From JAUSIF01 sp040901465 (GTDB lineage: Bacteria; Pseudomonadota; Alphaproteobacteria; Rhizobiales; Xanthobacteraceae): a DNA stretch of 64,000 nucleotides. The notes beneath the pieces are model-generated. The model made no database searches, was not told where the DNA came from, and was given only the letters and a program-made list of their open reading frames with translations. The translations under genes and the position numbers were made by a program. This document shows positions 7,795 through 16,387 of the stretch, piece after piece. Location: contig JBBDYN010000028.1 in the NCBI GenBank assembly GCA_040901465.1, positions 248,001-312,000 on the forward strand. Reading direction: 5' to 3'. The stretch's first letter is position 1. The number at the start of each line of letters is the position of its first letter.

Positions 7795-8973
7795 ATGCGC
7801 CTTCGCCTGATTTTGATCCTCGGCTCGCTCACCGCCTTCGGGCCGTTGTCGGTGGACATGTATCTGCCGTCGTTCCCAACGCTCGCGCGCGAGTTGAACA
7901 CGGCTGCCGCGTCCGTGCAGGCGACGCTGTCCGCTTATCTCGCCGGCCTCGCTGTTGCTCAGGCATTTTATGGTCCGATCTCGGACCGCTATGGACGCCG
8001 CGGCCCGCTGCTTGTCGGTCTCGTGCTTTACGTGGCGGCGTCGATCGCCTGTGCATTGGCACCGAACATCGAGAGCCTCTGGCTTGCGCGTCTTGCGCAA
8101 TCGGTCGGCGGCTGTGCCGGCCTTGTGATCGCGCGCGCCGCCGTGCGCGATCTCTATAGCGGCGCCGAAGCCGCGCGCTTCTTCTCGCTCCTGATGCTCG
8201 TGCTCGGGACCGCGCCAATCGTCGGACCGCTGCTCGGCGCACAGTTGCTCGTGCACTTCGGCTGGCGCGCAATCTTCTGGACGCTCGCGCTGCTGGCAAT
8301 GGCGGCGCTTGTCGCGGTCGCATTGGGCTTGCCGGAAACGCTCCCGCCCCAGCGCCGCGCGCGCGGCGGCGTGCTGCAGGCACTCGCCTCCTACCGCGAA
8401 CTCCTGCGCGACCGGCGCTTTCTCGCGCCGACACTTGCGGGCGATCTCGTCTTCGCAGGCCTCTTCGCCTTCATCGCCGGCGGGCCTTTCGTTTTTATCG
8501 AGCTGCATGGCCTGCGCCCGGAAACCTTTGCGCTGCTTTTTTCCGCGAATGCCCTCGGTCTCATGCTGGCGTCGCAGATCAACGCGCGGCTTGTCGGGCG
8601 CTACGGTCCGGCGCGCATGCTGACCGCTTCGCTGCTCGTCTATTTCGTGGCTGCGATCGCGCTGCTTGTCGCCGCGCTGACGGATTTCGGCGGCATCTTT
8701 GGCATCATCGTGCCGTTGTTCGTGTTGATCTCCATCGTCGGCATGGCGCCGGCGAATGCGCTCGCGCTCGCACAGGAGCATTACCCGCACGCCGCCGGCA
8801 GTGCGACTGCGCTTTTCGGAATGTTCCAGTTCGGAATCGGCGCGATTGTCGGCGTGCTGATTGGGCTGATCCACGACGGCACTGCGCTCCCCATGGCGGC
8901 ACTGATCGCCATCGCGTCAATCGCGTCGCTCGCTGTGAACCATTGGCTCACCCCGCGCGCCGCTGATCCATAA
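7795..8973 (+). CDS. Bcr/CflA-family MFS drug-resistance transporter
   Basis: A 392-residue inner-membrane exporter with 12 predicted helices. The opening GPLSVDMYLPSFP and the loop motif ISDRYGRRGPLLVG after helix 2 are signatures of the DHA1/Bcr-CflA drug:H+ antiporter group. The start is placed at the ATG at 7795, which begins a normal short cytoplasmic N-terminus; the same frame is open for more than 150 codons upstream over the DUF1127 gene, where it is a shadow. Its stop abuts the stop of the convergent IalB gene with no bases between. Confidence 0.88.
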   Translation: MRLRLILILGSLTAFGPLSVDMYLPSFPTLARELNTAAASVQATLSAYLAGLAVAQAFYGPISDRYGRRGPLLVGLVLYVAASIACALAPNIESLWLARLAQSVGGCAGLVIARAAVRDLYSGAEAARFFSLLMLVLGTAPIVGPLLGAQLLVHFGWRAIFWTLALLAMAALVAVALGLPETLPPQRRARGGVLQALASYRELLRDRRFLAPTLAGDLVFAGLFAFIAGGPFVFIELHGLRPETFALLFSANALGLMLASQINARLVGRYGPARMLTASLLVYFVAAIALLVAALTDFGGIFGIIVPLFVLISIVGMAPANALALAQEHYPHAAGSATALFGMFQFGIGAIVGVLIGLIHDGTALPMAALIAIASIASLAVNHWLTPRAADP

Positions 8974-9480
8974 TCAGGGCAGCTTGTCGTAGCCCGCGCC
9001 GAAGCCGGAGAGACTGAGCGGAATGCCGATACCCTCTTCGGGCGTCTGGAAAATAATGAACGTGGCGAGCTGCCCGGCCTTGAGTTGACCGATGAGCTTG
9101 TCGTCCATCACCACCTCCGCGACGCACCCGTTCGGCAGGCAGCGCACGAAGCCGGCGCGGCCCACGTCGACCTGGTCGATCTTGAGCCCGAGGCCCGACG
9201 GCAGCAGCACGCCGAGCGGCGCCAAGACACGCATGAGCCGGCTTTTTTGGTCGGCGGTCTTCAGGACGATCACGGTGAGCCCGACATTGGGCCGGTCTTC
9301 GGCGGTCACGCTCTGGATCAGTGCGCACTGCTCGGACTGGGCGCCGGGCGGCGTGTCGCAGCGGATCTGCCAGTCGCCGTGCACCGAGCGCACGACGCCC
9401 TGCGCCGGCGCGAGTGAAACCGAGAGCGCGAGCGCAAGCGCACCGCCCAGTCCCCACGCGCCAAAACGGAAGCAATCCAT
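8974..9480 (-). CDS. Invasion-associated locus B (IalB) family protein
   Basis: A 168-residue exported protein with a hydrophobic signal segment at residues about 8-28 ending in SLAPAQG. The mature part begins VRSVHGDWQIRCDT, the family opening, and holds four cysteines in two pairs (CDTPP...QCALI and VRCLPNGCV) likely to form disulfides. IalB was named in Bartonella for a role in erythrocyte invasion, but the family is widespread in non-pathogenic Rhizobiales. The ATG at 9480 is chosen because it starts at the signal peptide. The gene is divergent from coxB. Confidence 0.88.
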   Translation of the reverse strand: MDCFRFGAWGLGGALALALSVSLAPAQGVVRSVHGDWQIRCDTPPGAQSEQCALIQSVTAEDRPNVGLTVIVLKTADQKSRLMRVLAPLGVLLPSGLGLKIDQVDVGRAGFVRCLPNGCVAEVVMDDKLIGQLKAGQLATFIIFQTPEEGIGIPLSLSGFGAGYDKLP

Positions 9481-9846
9481 TACCCGCCTCCCGCTCCGCG
9501 AATCGCTCGCGGGCACGGCCGCAACCTGCAATACGACCCGGCGTACAACGCTTTCGGTCCATGTCAAGATTGCGGCACATACGGACGATGCGCGAACCTC
9601 CGGTGCGCGGTTGCCGCGAAATAGCCGCGCCCTGCGAGCGTTGCGGCCCTAGGAGAATTGTGGTTCATGGATGCGGGCCCCAATTGGCCGTACCCGCCGC
9701 TTCGTGCGATTTCGGCCATGCGCGGCAACACGCCGCCGCCTGCTTCGTTTCGGGACGGGCTCCGAGATGTTACCTTCGAGGCATTCAAGGCGGCGGCCGC
9801 GGCGCGCGCGACTCCGGCGCCGCCGCTCGAAGGAGAGACCGGCACG
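9481..9846. other. Long divergent intergenic region before coxB
   Basis: This 366-base gap holds the promoters for the IalB gene and the cox operon. A strong AGGAG (9651-9655) stands 11 bases before an in-frame ATG at 9667, and that frame stays open into coxB, so coxB could start 60 codons earlier or the stretch could be a translated leader. I see no other gene or RNA in it. Confidence 0.4.
9540..9567 (-). promoter_or_regulatory. Possible sigma-70 promoter for the IalB gene
   Basis: On the minus strand TTGACA (9567-9562) is followed after 16 bases by TACGCC (9545-9540), about 60 bases upstream of the start codon. The -35 box is perfect and the -10 weak, as is common in GC-rich alphaproteobacteria. 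Confidence 0.35.
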
Positions 9847-10704
9847 ATGATGCGGAAATCCAGCGGCTTGCGTTCCATCGCGTTGGGTCTGGTACTCGCT
9901 CCGGCGGGACTCTTGGGTCTTGCCGCCCGCGCCGCCGCCGGCACCGGCCAGCCTTCGCCCTGGCAATATGATTTCCAGACGGCCGTGACGCCGATCATGG
10001 AGGCGATCCACAGCTTCCATATCTTCGTGACGATCATTTCCGCGGCGATCACCGTCTTCGTGCTCGCCTTGCTGCTATATGTGATGATCCGGTTCAACGA
10101 GCGCGCCAACCCGACGCCGTCGCGCACGACGCACAACACGACGCTCGAGGTCGCATGGACAGTGATCCCGGCCTTGATTCTCGTCGTGATTGCCGTGCCG
10201 TCGTTTCGGCTCCTGTTCGACCAGCTGGAAATTCCGAAGTCCGAGCTCACGGTGAAGGCAACTGGTACCGCGCAATGGACCTGGAGCTACGAGTATCCGG
10301 ATCACAAGTTCCAGTTTGACAGCATCATGCTGCAAGACAAGGAGCGCAAGCCGGACCAGCCGCGCTTGCTCGCCGTCGACAATGAGATGATTGTGCCGGT
10401 GAACAAGATCGTGCGCATGCAGGTTACGGCGGAGGGCATCATCCACGCCTTTGCCGTGCCGTCCTTCGGCATCAAGATCGATGCGATCCCGGGCCGGCTC
10501 AACGAAACCTGGTTCAAGGCGACCCGTGAGGGCATCTACTACGGCCAGTGCTCGGAACTCTGCGGCCGCAATCACGCCTTCATGCCAATCGCGGTGCGCG
10601 TCGTGAGTGAGCAGCAGTTCACGGCTTGGCTTGAAGAGGCGAAGAAGAAATGGGCCTCCGTGCCCGCCACCAATTCCATCGTCATGGCCGAGGCGCCGCG
10701 GTGA
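9847..10704 (+). CDS. coxB: Cytochrome c oxidase subunit II
   Basis: Subunit II of the aa3 oxidase; its periplasmic domain takes electrons from cytochrome c into the dinuclear CuA centre. The 285-residue protein has a signal-like segment, two membrane helices, and the CuA ligands H200 and the motif around C235-SEL-C239, H243 and M246. The start at 9847 (ATGATG, with AAGGAGAG about ten bases upstream) gives the normal precursor N-terminus. First gene of the cox operon. Confidence 0.95.
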   Translation: MMRKSSGLRSIALGLVLAPAGLLGLAARAAAGTGQPSPWQYDFQTAVTPIMEAIHSFHIFVTIISAAITVFVLALLLYVMIRFNERANPTPSRTTHNTTLEVAWTVIPALILVVIAVPSFRLLFDQLEIPKSELTVKATGTAQWTWSYEYPDHKFQFDSIMLQDKERKPDQPRLLAVDNEMIVPVNKIVRMQVTAEGIIHAFAVPSFGIKIDAIPGRLNETWFKATREGIYYGQCSELCGRNHAFMPIAVRVVSEQQFTAWLEEAKKKWASVPATNSIVMAEAPR

Positions 10705-10738
10705 TGCGCGGCGCGGGGCGAGGAGCGAGGTAACGATC

Positions 10739-12340
10739 ATGGCTCATGCGGCAGCAGCCCACGACGATCACCACACGCTCTACGGCTGGCGGCGCTGGCT
10801 CTATTCCACGAACCATAAGGACATCGGCACGCTCTACCTGATCTCCGCGATCATCGCGGGCGCGATCGGCGGCGCGCTCTCGGTCGGCATGCGGCTTGAG
10901 CTGCAAGAGCCGGGCATGCAGATCTTCACGAATCCGCACACGTTCAATTCGTTCGTGACCGCACACGGCCTGATCATGGTGTTCTTCATGATCATGCCGG
11001 CGCTGATCGGCGGCTTCGGAAACTGGTTCGTGCCCTTGATGATCGGCGCGCCGGACATGGCGTTTCCGCGCATGAACAACCTTTCGTTCTGGTTCCTGGC
11101 GGCCGCGTTCATCCTGTTGATTTCGTCGCTGTTCGTGCCGGGACCGCCCGGCGGCATCGGCTTCGGCGGCGGCTGGACCGCTTATCCGCCCTTGTCCTCG
11201 AATGCGGGCCATCCCGGGCCGGCGATGGATCTTGCTATCTTCGCGCTGCATCTTGCGGGCGCGTCGTCCATTCTCGGCGCCATCAACTTCATCACCACCA
11301 TCTTCAACATGCGCGCGCCCGGCATGACCATGCACAAGATGCCGCTGTTCGTTTGGTCGGTGCTGGTAACGGCGTTCCTGCTGCTCCTCGCACTGCCCGT
11401 GCTCGCGGGCGCGGTCACGATGCTGCTGACCGACCGCAATTTCGGCACCACCTTCTTCGATCCGCAGGGCGGCGGCGATCCGGTGCTGTTCCAGCATCTG
11501 TTCTGGTTCTTCGGCCACCCGGAGGTTTACATCCTGGTGCTGCCGGCCTTCGGCATCGTCAGCCAGGTGGTCTCTACCTTCTCGAAGAAGCCCGTGTTCG
11601 GCTATCTCGGCATGGCTTACGCCATGGTCTCGATCGGCGTGATCGGCTTCGTCGTGTGGGCGCACCACATGTACACGGTCGGCATGAGCGCCGGCGCGCA
11701 GGCCTATTTCATGGCGGCGACCATGGTGATCGCGGTGCCGACCGGCATCAAAGTCTTCTCCTGGATCGCGACCATGTGGGGCGGCTCGATCCGCTTCGCG
11801 ACACCGATGCTGTGGGCGATCGGTTTCATCTTCCTGTTCACGCTCGGCGGCGTCACCGGCGTCGTGCTTTCGAGCGCCGGCATCGACCGCGCACTGCACG
11901 ACACCTATTACGTCGTCGCGCACTTCCACTACACGATGTCGCTCGGCGCGACCTTCGGCATTTTTTGCGGCTGGTACTACTGGTTCCCGAAGATGACCGG
12001 CTACAATTATTCGGAGCCGCTGGCGAAGCTGCATTTCTGGCTGACCTTCATCGGCGTCAACCTCGTATTCTTCCCGCAGCATTTCTCCGGCCTCGCCGGC
12101 ATGCCGCGCCGCTACGTGGACTATCCGGACGCCTTCGCCGGATGGAACTACGTTTCGTCGGTCGGCTCCTACATCTCCACGCTCGGCCTCGTGGTGTTCT
12201 TCATTGTCATCATCCACGCCTTCGCCCGCAAGGAGATGGCCGCCGACAATCCGTGGGGCGTGGGCGCGACGACCCTCGAATGGACGCTGTCCTCGCCGCC
12301 GCCGTTCCATTCGTTCGAGGCGCTGCCGCGAATCAAGTGA
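10739..12340 (+). CDS. coxA: Cytochrome c oxidase subunit I
   Basis: Catalytic subunit of the proton-pumping aa3-type terminal oxidase, 533 residues with 12 helices. It has the heme a and a3 ligand segments (TAHGLIM; AHFHYTMS), the CuB site GHPEVY with its cross-linked His-Tyr, the paired histidines in WAHHMYTVG, and the D-channel segment GAPDMAFPRMNN. The glutamate in GHPEVYIL marks it as an A1-type heme-copper oxidase. The ATG at 10739 follows a GAGGAGCGAGG ribosome-binding region. Confidence 0.97.
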   Translation: MAHAAAAHDDHHTLYGWRRWLYSTNHKDIGTLYLISAIIAGAIGGALSVGMRLELQEPGMQIFTNPHTFNSFVTAHGLIMVFFMIMPALIGGFGNWFVPLMIGAPDMAFPRMNNLSFWFLAAAFILLISSLFVPGPPGGIGFGGGWTAYPPLSSNAGHPGPAMDLAIFALHLAGASSILGAINFITTIFNMRAPGMTMHKMPLFVWSVLVTAFLLLLALPVLAGAVTMLLTDRNFGTTFFDPQGGGDPVLFQHLFWFFGHPEVYILVLPAFGIVSQVVSTFSKKPVFGYLGMAYAMVSIGVIGFVVWAHHMYTVGMSAGAQAYFMAATMVIAVPTGIKVFSWIATMWGGSIRFATPMLWAIGFIFLFTLGGVTGVVLSSAGIDRALHDTYYVVAHFHYTMSLGATFGIFCGWYYWFPKMTGYNYSEPLAKLHFWLTFIGVNLVFFPQHFSGLAGMPRRYVDYPDAFAGWNYVSSVGSYISTLGLVVFFIVIIHAFARKEMAADNPWGVGATTLEWTLSSPPPFHSFEALPRIK

Positions 12341-12398
12341 ACCGTCGGCGGCCGTTGCAGCGAGGCGCCTCGCGCGTCTCCGGGAGTGATCCCGAGCC

Positions 12399-13340
12399 AT
12401 GTCGCTCGTGACCGATTCATTCGTGACCAACGGCGCCGGCACCGCGCCGGCGGCGGATCGCCTCGCCGATTTCGCCGAGGTGCGCGACTATTTCGAGCTC
12501 CTGAAGCCGCGCGTGATGTCGCTCGTGGTCTTCACCGCGCTTGTCGGCCTCGTGCGCGCGCCGGCCGAGTTGCACCCGGTGCTCGCCTTCACCGCGCTTC
12601 TCTGCATCGCAATCGGCGCGGGCGCCGCCGGCGCGTTGAACATGTGGTGGGACGCCGACATCGACGCCCGCATGGCGCGCACCGCGCGCCGGCCGATTCC
12701 CGCGGGACGCGTCGCGGCGAGCGAGGCGCTCAGCATCGGTCTCGTTCTCTCGATTGCGTCCGTGCTGATGCTGGGCCTCTTCGTCAGCCTGCTCGCGGCC
12801 GCACTCCTTGCCTTCACCATCTTCTTCTATGCTGTCATCTACACGATGTGGCTGAAGCGCTGGACGCCGCAGAACATCGTGATCGGCGGCGTGGCCGGCG
12901 CATTCCCGCCCATGATCGGTTGGGCAGCGGTCACCGGCACGGTCAGCTTCGAGAGCATCGTGCTGTTTCTGATCATCTTCTTCTGGACGCCGCCGCATTT
13001 CTGGGCGCTCGCGCTTGTGAAACGCGACGACTATGCGCGCGCCGGAGTGCCCATGCTGCCGGTGGTCGCGGGCGAAGCGGAAACCCGCCGCCAGATCGTG
13101 ATCTATTCCCTGATTCTCGTCCCGCTCGGTGTCGCGCCCGCGTTCCTCGGCTTTGCCGGGACGTTCTACGGCGTCGCGTCGGCACTGCTTGGCGCGGCCT
13201 TCCTCGTTCTTGCCGTCGACGTCTATCGCCTACGCGAGGGCGCGGCCGCCATTCGCGCCGCCCATCGCATGTTCGGTTATTCAATCCTATATCTGTTTCT
13301 CTTGTTCGCGCTTCTGCTCGCGGAACCGTGGATCGGATGA
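12399..13340 (+). CDS. ctaB: Protoheme IX farnesyltransferase (heme O synthase)
   Basis: Converts heme b to heme O by adding a farnesyl group, the first step toward heme A for this oxidase. The 313-residue UbiA-superfamily membrane protein has the diphosphate-binding motif NMWWDADIDARMART followed by RRPIPAGR, and the conserved WTPPHFWALAL segment. It lies between coxA and coxF in the standard alphaproteobacterial order and overlaps coxF by four bases. Confidence 0.95.
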   Translation: MSLVTDSFVTNGAGTAPAADRLADFAEVRDYFELLKPRVMSLVVFTALVGLVRAPAELHPVLAFTALLCIAIGAGAAGALNMWWDADIDARMARTARRPIPAGRVAASEALSIGLVLSIASVLMLGLFVSLLAAALLAFTIFFYAVIYTMWLKRWTPQNIVIGGVAGAFPPMIGWAAVTGTVSFESIVLFLIIFFWTPPHFWALALVKRDDYARAGVPMLPVVAGEAETRRQIVIYSLILVPLGVAPAFLGFAGTFYGVASALLGAAFLVLAVDVYRLREGAAAIRAAHRMFGYSILYLFLLFALLLAEPWIG

Positions 13341-13504
13341 GCATGGCTGACAACCGCAATGGCATCGTCCTGACCGAGGAGCAGCGCCGCCGCCGGCGTG
13401 CGCGCTCGATCGTGCTCGGGCTCGTGCTCGCGGCCCTCGCGTTGCTGTTCTACGTAGTGACGGTCGTGAAGCTCGGACCGAACATCTTGAACCGGCCGAT
13501 TTGA
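13337..13504 (+). CDS. Small CoxF-like membrane protein
   Basis: A 55-residue protein with an Arg-rich segment (residues 17-23) before one membrane helix (SIVLGLVLAALALLFYVVTVV), ending KLGPNILNRPI. A small protein of this form occurs at this place in rhizobial cox operons and is usually called CoxF. The start overlaps the ctaB stop (ATGA); a second in-frame ATG lies two codons later. Its exact role in oxidase assembly is not established. Confidence 0.8.
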   Translation: MSMADNRNGIVLTEEQRRRRRARSIVLGLVLAALALLFYVVTVVKLGPNILNRPI

Positions 13505-13511
13505 GGATGCG

Positions 13512-14138
13512 ATGAGCGCGTCGGATCAGGAGCAGCGTGACGCGGCCCGCGCCGAAGGCGCAGCGCTTGCGCGTAGCCACGCACGTGTCGCGCTCGCGCT
13601 CGGCGCTTTCGTGGTCGGCATGGTAGGCGCCGCCTACGCGTCCGTGCCGCTCTATGACTGGTTCTGCCGCACGACGGGCTTCGGCGGGACCCCGCTCGTG
13701 GCGACGTCCGCGCCGGCGGCGCCGATCGAGCGCCGCATTACCATTCGCTTTGACGCCAACGTCGCCCCCGGCCTGCCCTGGGATTTTGCGCCGGAAACGC
13801 GCGAAGTCGAACTGGCCGTGGGCGAGACCAAGCTCGTGCACTACACCGCGCACAATTATTGGTCCGATCCGACGGCGGGCACCGCGAGCTACAATGTGAG
13901 CCCGCCCCAGGCCGGCGCCTATTTTAACAAGCTGCAGTGCTTCTGTTTCACCGAACAACGCCTCGCCGCCGGCGAGCAGATGGACATGCCGGTTGCCTTC
14001 TTCGTCGATCCCGCGATCGAGCAGGATCCAGACCTGAAATCGCTGAAGAGCATCACCTTGTCCTATACCTTCTTCCCCGCGAGGAAGGCGCCCGAGCCGG
14101 TCGCGGCCGCGCCCGGCAATAAACGGGCGCCGATGTGA
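13512..14138 (+). CDS. ctaG: Cytochrome c oxidase assembly protein CtaG/Cox11
   Basis: Periplasm-facing, membrane-anchored copper chaperone that delivers CuB to subunit I. The 208-residue protein has one helix at about 26-44, then a conserved cysteine at 52 (YDWFCRTTGFGG) and the copper-binding CFCF motif with C143 and C145. Seven bases separate it from coxF. It belongs to the Cox11 family, not to the unrelated Bacillus CtaG. Confidence 0.95.
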   Translation: MSASDQEQRDAARAEGAALARSHARVALALGAFVVGMVGAAYASVPLYDWFCRTTGFGGTPLVATSAPAAPIERRITIRFDANVAPGLPWDFAPETREVELAVGETKLVHYTAHNYWSDPTAGTASYNVSPPQAGAYFNKLQCFCFTEQRLAAGEQMDMPVAFFVDPAIEQDPDLKSLKSITLSYTFFPARKAPEPVAAAPGNKRAPM

Positions 14139-14217
14139 CGCGGAATTGAATACCGGGCGAGGCTTGCGGGTCCCCGCGGGCCATGCTCTGAGGATTGCAC
14201 GAGCGACGGAGACCAGA

Positions 14218-15072
14218 ATGGCCGAGGCCCACGCCAAGCACCACGACTATCACCTCGTCGATCCGAGTCCCTGGCCGATCATCGGCGCTATCTCGGCACT
14301 CGCCATTACCATGGGCGGCGTCTACTGGATTCGCGGCGGCACGCCGCTCATCGCCATCGCCGGCGTCATTGGCATCATCTACGTGATGATCGCCTGGTGG
14401 CGCGACGTCATCAACGAAGCCGAATACCAGGGTCATCACACCAAGGTCGTGCAGCTCCACCTCCGTTACGGCATGATCCTCTTCATCGCCTCGGAGGTGA
14501 TGTTCTTCGTCGCCTGGTTCTGGGCTTACTTCGAGGTCGCGCTCAATCCCGGCGATTCGCATCAGTTCGCGCGCGACGCGCTGACAGGCGGACACTGGCC
14601 GCCCATGCCGACCGAGGATGGCCGCTTCCGCGGCACGTTCGACCCCTGGCATCTGCCGCTTCTGAACACGCTGATCCTGCTGACCTCGGGCACGACGGTC
14701 ACCTGGGCGCACCACGCGCTCCTGGAGAACGACCGCAAGGGATTGATCCAGGGGCTGTGGCTCACGGTCATTCTCGGCATCTCTTTCACTTGCGTGCAGG
14801 CCTACGAATACATGCACGCGGCCTTCAGTTATGCCGGCCATATCTACGGTTCGACCTTCTTCATGGCGACCGGCTTCCACGGCGCGCATGTCATCATCGG
14901 CACGATCTTCCTCTCGGTCTGCCTCATCCGCGCCTATCGCGGCCACTTCAAACCGGATCATCATTTCGGCTTCGAGGCTGCGGCCTGGTACTGGCACTTC
15001 GTCGACGTCGTCTGGCTATTCCTGTTCGTCTTCATTTATGTGTGGGGCGCAGGCGCGCCGGCGCCGCACTGA
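14218..15072 (+). CDS. coxC: Cytochrome c oxidase subunit III
   Basis: Subunit III of the aa3 oxidase, 284 residues with seven predicted helices. Typical segments are HLRYGMILFIASEVMFF, TSGTTVTWAHHAL and FHGAHVIIGT. The ATG at 14218 is chosen over an in-frame start 24 codons upstream because it starts directly before MAEAHAKHHDYH, as in relatives. It ends the core oxidase operon; a palindromic repeat separates it from the DUF983 gene. Confidence 0.95.
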   Translation: MAEAHAKHHDYHLVDPSPWPIIGAISALAITMGGVYWIRGGTPLIAIAGVIGIIYVMIAWWRDVINEAEYQGHHTKVVQLHLRYGMILFIASEVMFFVAWFWAYFEVALNPGDSHQFARDALTGGHWPPMPTEDGRFRGTFDPWHLPLLNTLILLTSGTTVTWAHHALLENDRKGLIQGLWLTVILGISFTCVQAYEYMHAAFSYAGHIYGSTFFMATGFHGAHVIIGTIFLSVCLIRAYRGHFKPDHHFGFEAAAWYWHFVDVVWLFLFVFIYVWGAGAPAPH

Positions 15073-15085
15073 GCCGGAAATATTT

Positions 15086-15188
15086 CCCTCATGCCCGGGC
15101 TTGACCAGGGCATCCAGAATCGTCGTCGTTGCGTTCCTGACTGGATTGCCGGGTCATCCCCGGGTTTAACCCGGGGACGGCAATGAGG
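15086..15188. repeat. Dispersed palindromic repeat, copy 1
   Basis: Begins CCCTCATGCCCGGGCTTGAC and ends with GGCAATGAGGG, so the outer arms are complementary (CCCTCAT / ATGAGGG). Inside are CCCGGGCTTGACC and a CCCGGG-type hairpin (CCCCGGGTTTAACCCGGGG). A shorter copy with nearly the same wording occurs at 19712-19779. Confidence 0.8.
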
Positions 15189-15202
15189 GCGGAAGTGTAC
15201 TG

Positions 15203-15586
15203 ATGTCGACGCCAAAGCGTCCCGCCGTCTCTCCCTACGCCGCCGGATTGCGCGGCCGTTGTCCGCGCTGCGGCGAGGGCAGGCTGTTCGCGGGCTATCT
15301 CACGCTCGCGCCGCGCTGCGAGCGTTGCGGCCTCGATTTTTCTTTCGCTGACTCCGGCGACGGCCCGGCGGTGTTCGTGATTCTGATCGCGGGCTTCGTC
15401 GTGGTTGGCGCGGCGCTTGTGACCGAAGCGCTTTGGCGTCCGCCCTACTGGCTGCACGCCGCGCTCTGGCTGCCGCTGTTGCTGATCCTCACGCTCGGAC
15501 TGTTGCGTCCGCTGAAAGGCCTGTTGGTCACGCTGCAATATCATCATAAGGCGGAACAGGGGCGCATTGACGAGGGCGGCCCGTGA
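15203..15586 (+). CDS. DUF983 zinc-ribbon membrane protein
   Basis: A 127-residue protein with two CxxCG knuckles (C20/C23 and C39/C42) forming a probable zinc ribbon, then two membrane helices (about 56-75 and 82-105). DUF983 genes are regular members of alphaproteobacterial cox operons between coxC and surf1, so a role in oxidase biogenesis is likely but unproven. It overlaps surf1 by four bases (GTGA). Confidence 0.88.
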   Translation: MSTPKRPAVSPYAAGLRGRCPRCGEGRLFAGYLTLAPRCERCGLDFSFADSGDGPAVFVILIAGFVVVGAALVTEALWRPPYWLHAALWLPLLLILTLGLLRPLKGLLVTLQYHHKAEQGRIDEGGP

Positions 15587-16332
15587 GCGCCGCACGCGCA
15601 CCACTGCGCGGCCTCGCGCTTCTCGCGATTCTCACTGCGCTCGGGATCGCGATCCTGCTCGGGCTCGGCTTCTGGCAGCTCGAGCGCCTTGCCTGGAAGC
15701 AAAATCTGATTGCTCGCGTGGAGGCGCGCACCAAGGCGCCCGTGACGCCGCTGCCGCCCGAGAGTGAATGGCAGGACGTGAATGCGGAGCGCGACGAATA
15801 TCGCCGCGTGAGTGCGTCCGGCACGTTGCGTCACGACAAGGAAGTTCACGTCTATACCGTCGTCTCCGAGCAGCGCGGCCGCTATGCCGGTCCCGGCTAC
15901 TGGGTCTTGACGCCGCTCCAACTCCCGTCGGGCGGCGTCGTCATCGTCAATCGCGGATTTGTGCCCGTCGACCGCAAGGACCCGGCTACGCGCCGCCTGG
16001 GTCAAGTCGAAGGGCGCGTCACCGTCACTGGACTGCAGCGCATGCCCGAGCAGACGAACTTCTTCACGCCCGAGAACGATCCCGCGCGCAACGCCTGGTA
16101 CCGGCGCGATCCCGGCGAGATCGCGCGCGCGCTCAAGCTCGATCGCGCGGCTCCCTTCACGATCGACGCCGACGCGACTCCGAATCCGGGCGGCCTGCCC
16201 CAGGGCGGCGACACGCGGGTGAATTTTCCCAACAATCATCTGCAATACGCGATTACCTGGTTCGGGCTGGTACTCGCGCTTGCCGGTGTGTTCGCGGTCT
16301 TCGTTTGGCAGCGGTTAAGGCATGGCGGCTGA
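15583..16332 (+). CDS. SURF1-family oxidase assembly protein
   Basis: A 249-residue protein with one N-terminal and one C-terminal membrane helix around a periplasmic domain. Family segments are GFWQLERLAWKQ near the start, and GPGYWVLTPL and IVNRGFVP in the middle. SURF1 (Shy1) helps insert heme a into subunit I. The start is GTG overlapping the DUF983 stop, so translation is probably coupled. Confidence 0.92.
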   Translation: MSAARAPLRGLALLAILTALGIAILLGLGFWQLERLAWKQNLIARVEARTKAPVTPLPPESEWQDVNAERDEYRRVSASGTLRHDKEVHVYTVVSEQRGRYAGPGYWVLTPLQLPSGGVVIVNRGFVPVDRKDPATRRLGQVEGRVTVTGLQRMPEQTNFFTPENDPARNAWYRRDPGEIARALKLDRAAPFTIDADATPNPGGLPQGGDTRVNFPNNHLQYAITWFGLVLALAGVFAVFVWQRLRHGG

Positions 16333-16387
16333 TATTCTTGCCTCAAGCGAAGCCGGTCCCTAGTGTGCCGCCGACTTGAGGAATCCT

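Noticed and set aside
10682..12442. 586-codon open frame on the minus strand opposite coxA, rich in His/Glu/Arg
   Set aside because: Shadow of coxA caused by high GC and strong third-position bias; the composition is not protein-like and the sense strand is a certain gene.
16376..16387. TTG start for thrC at 16376
   Set aside because: It overlaps the GAGGA ribosome-binding site of the ATG at 16388, which is the better start.
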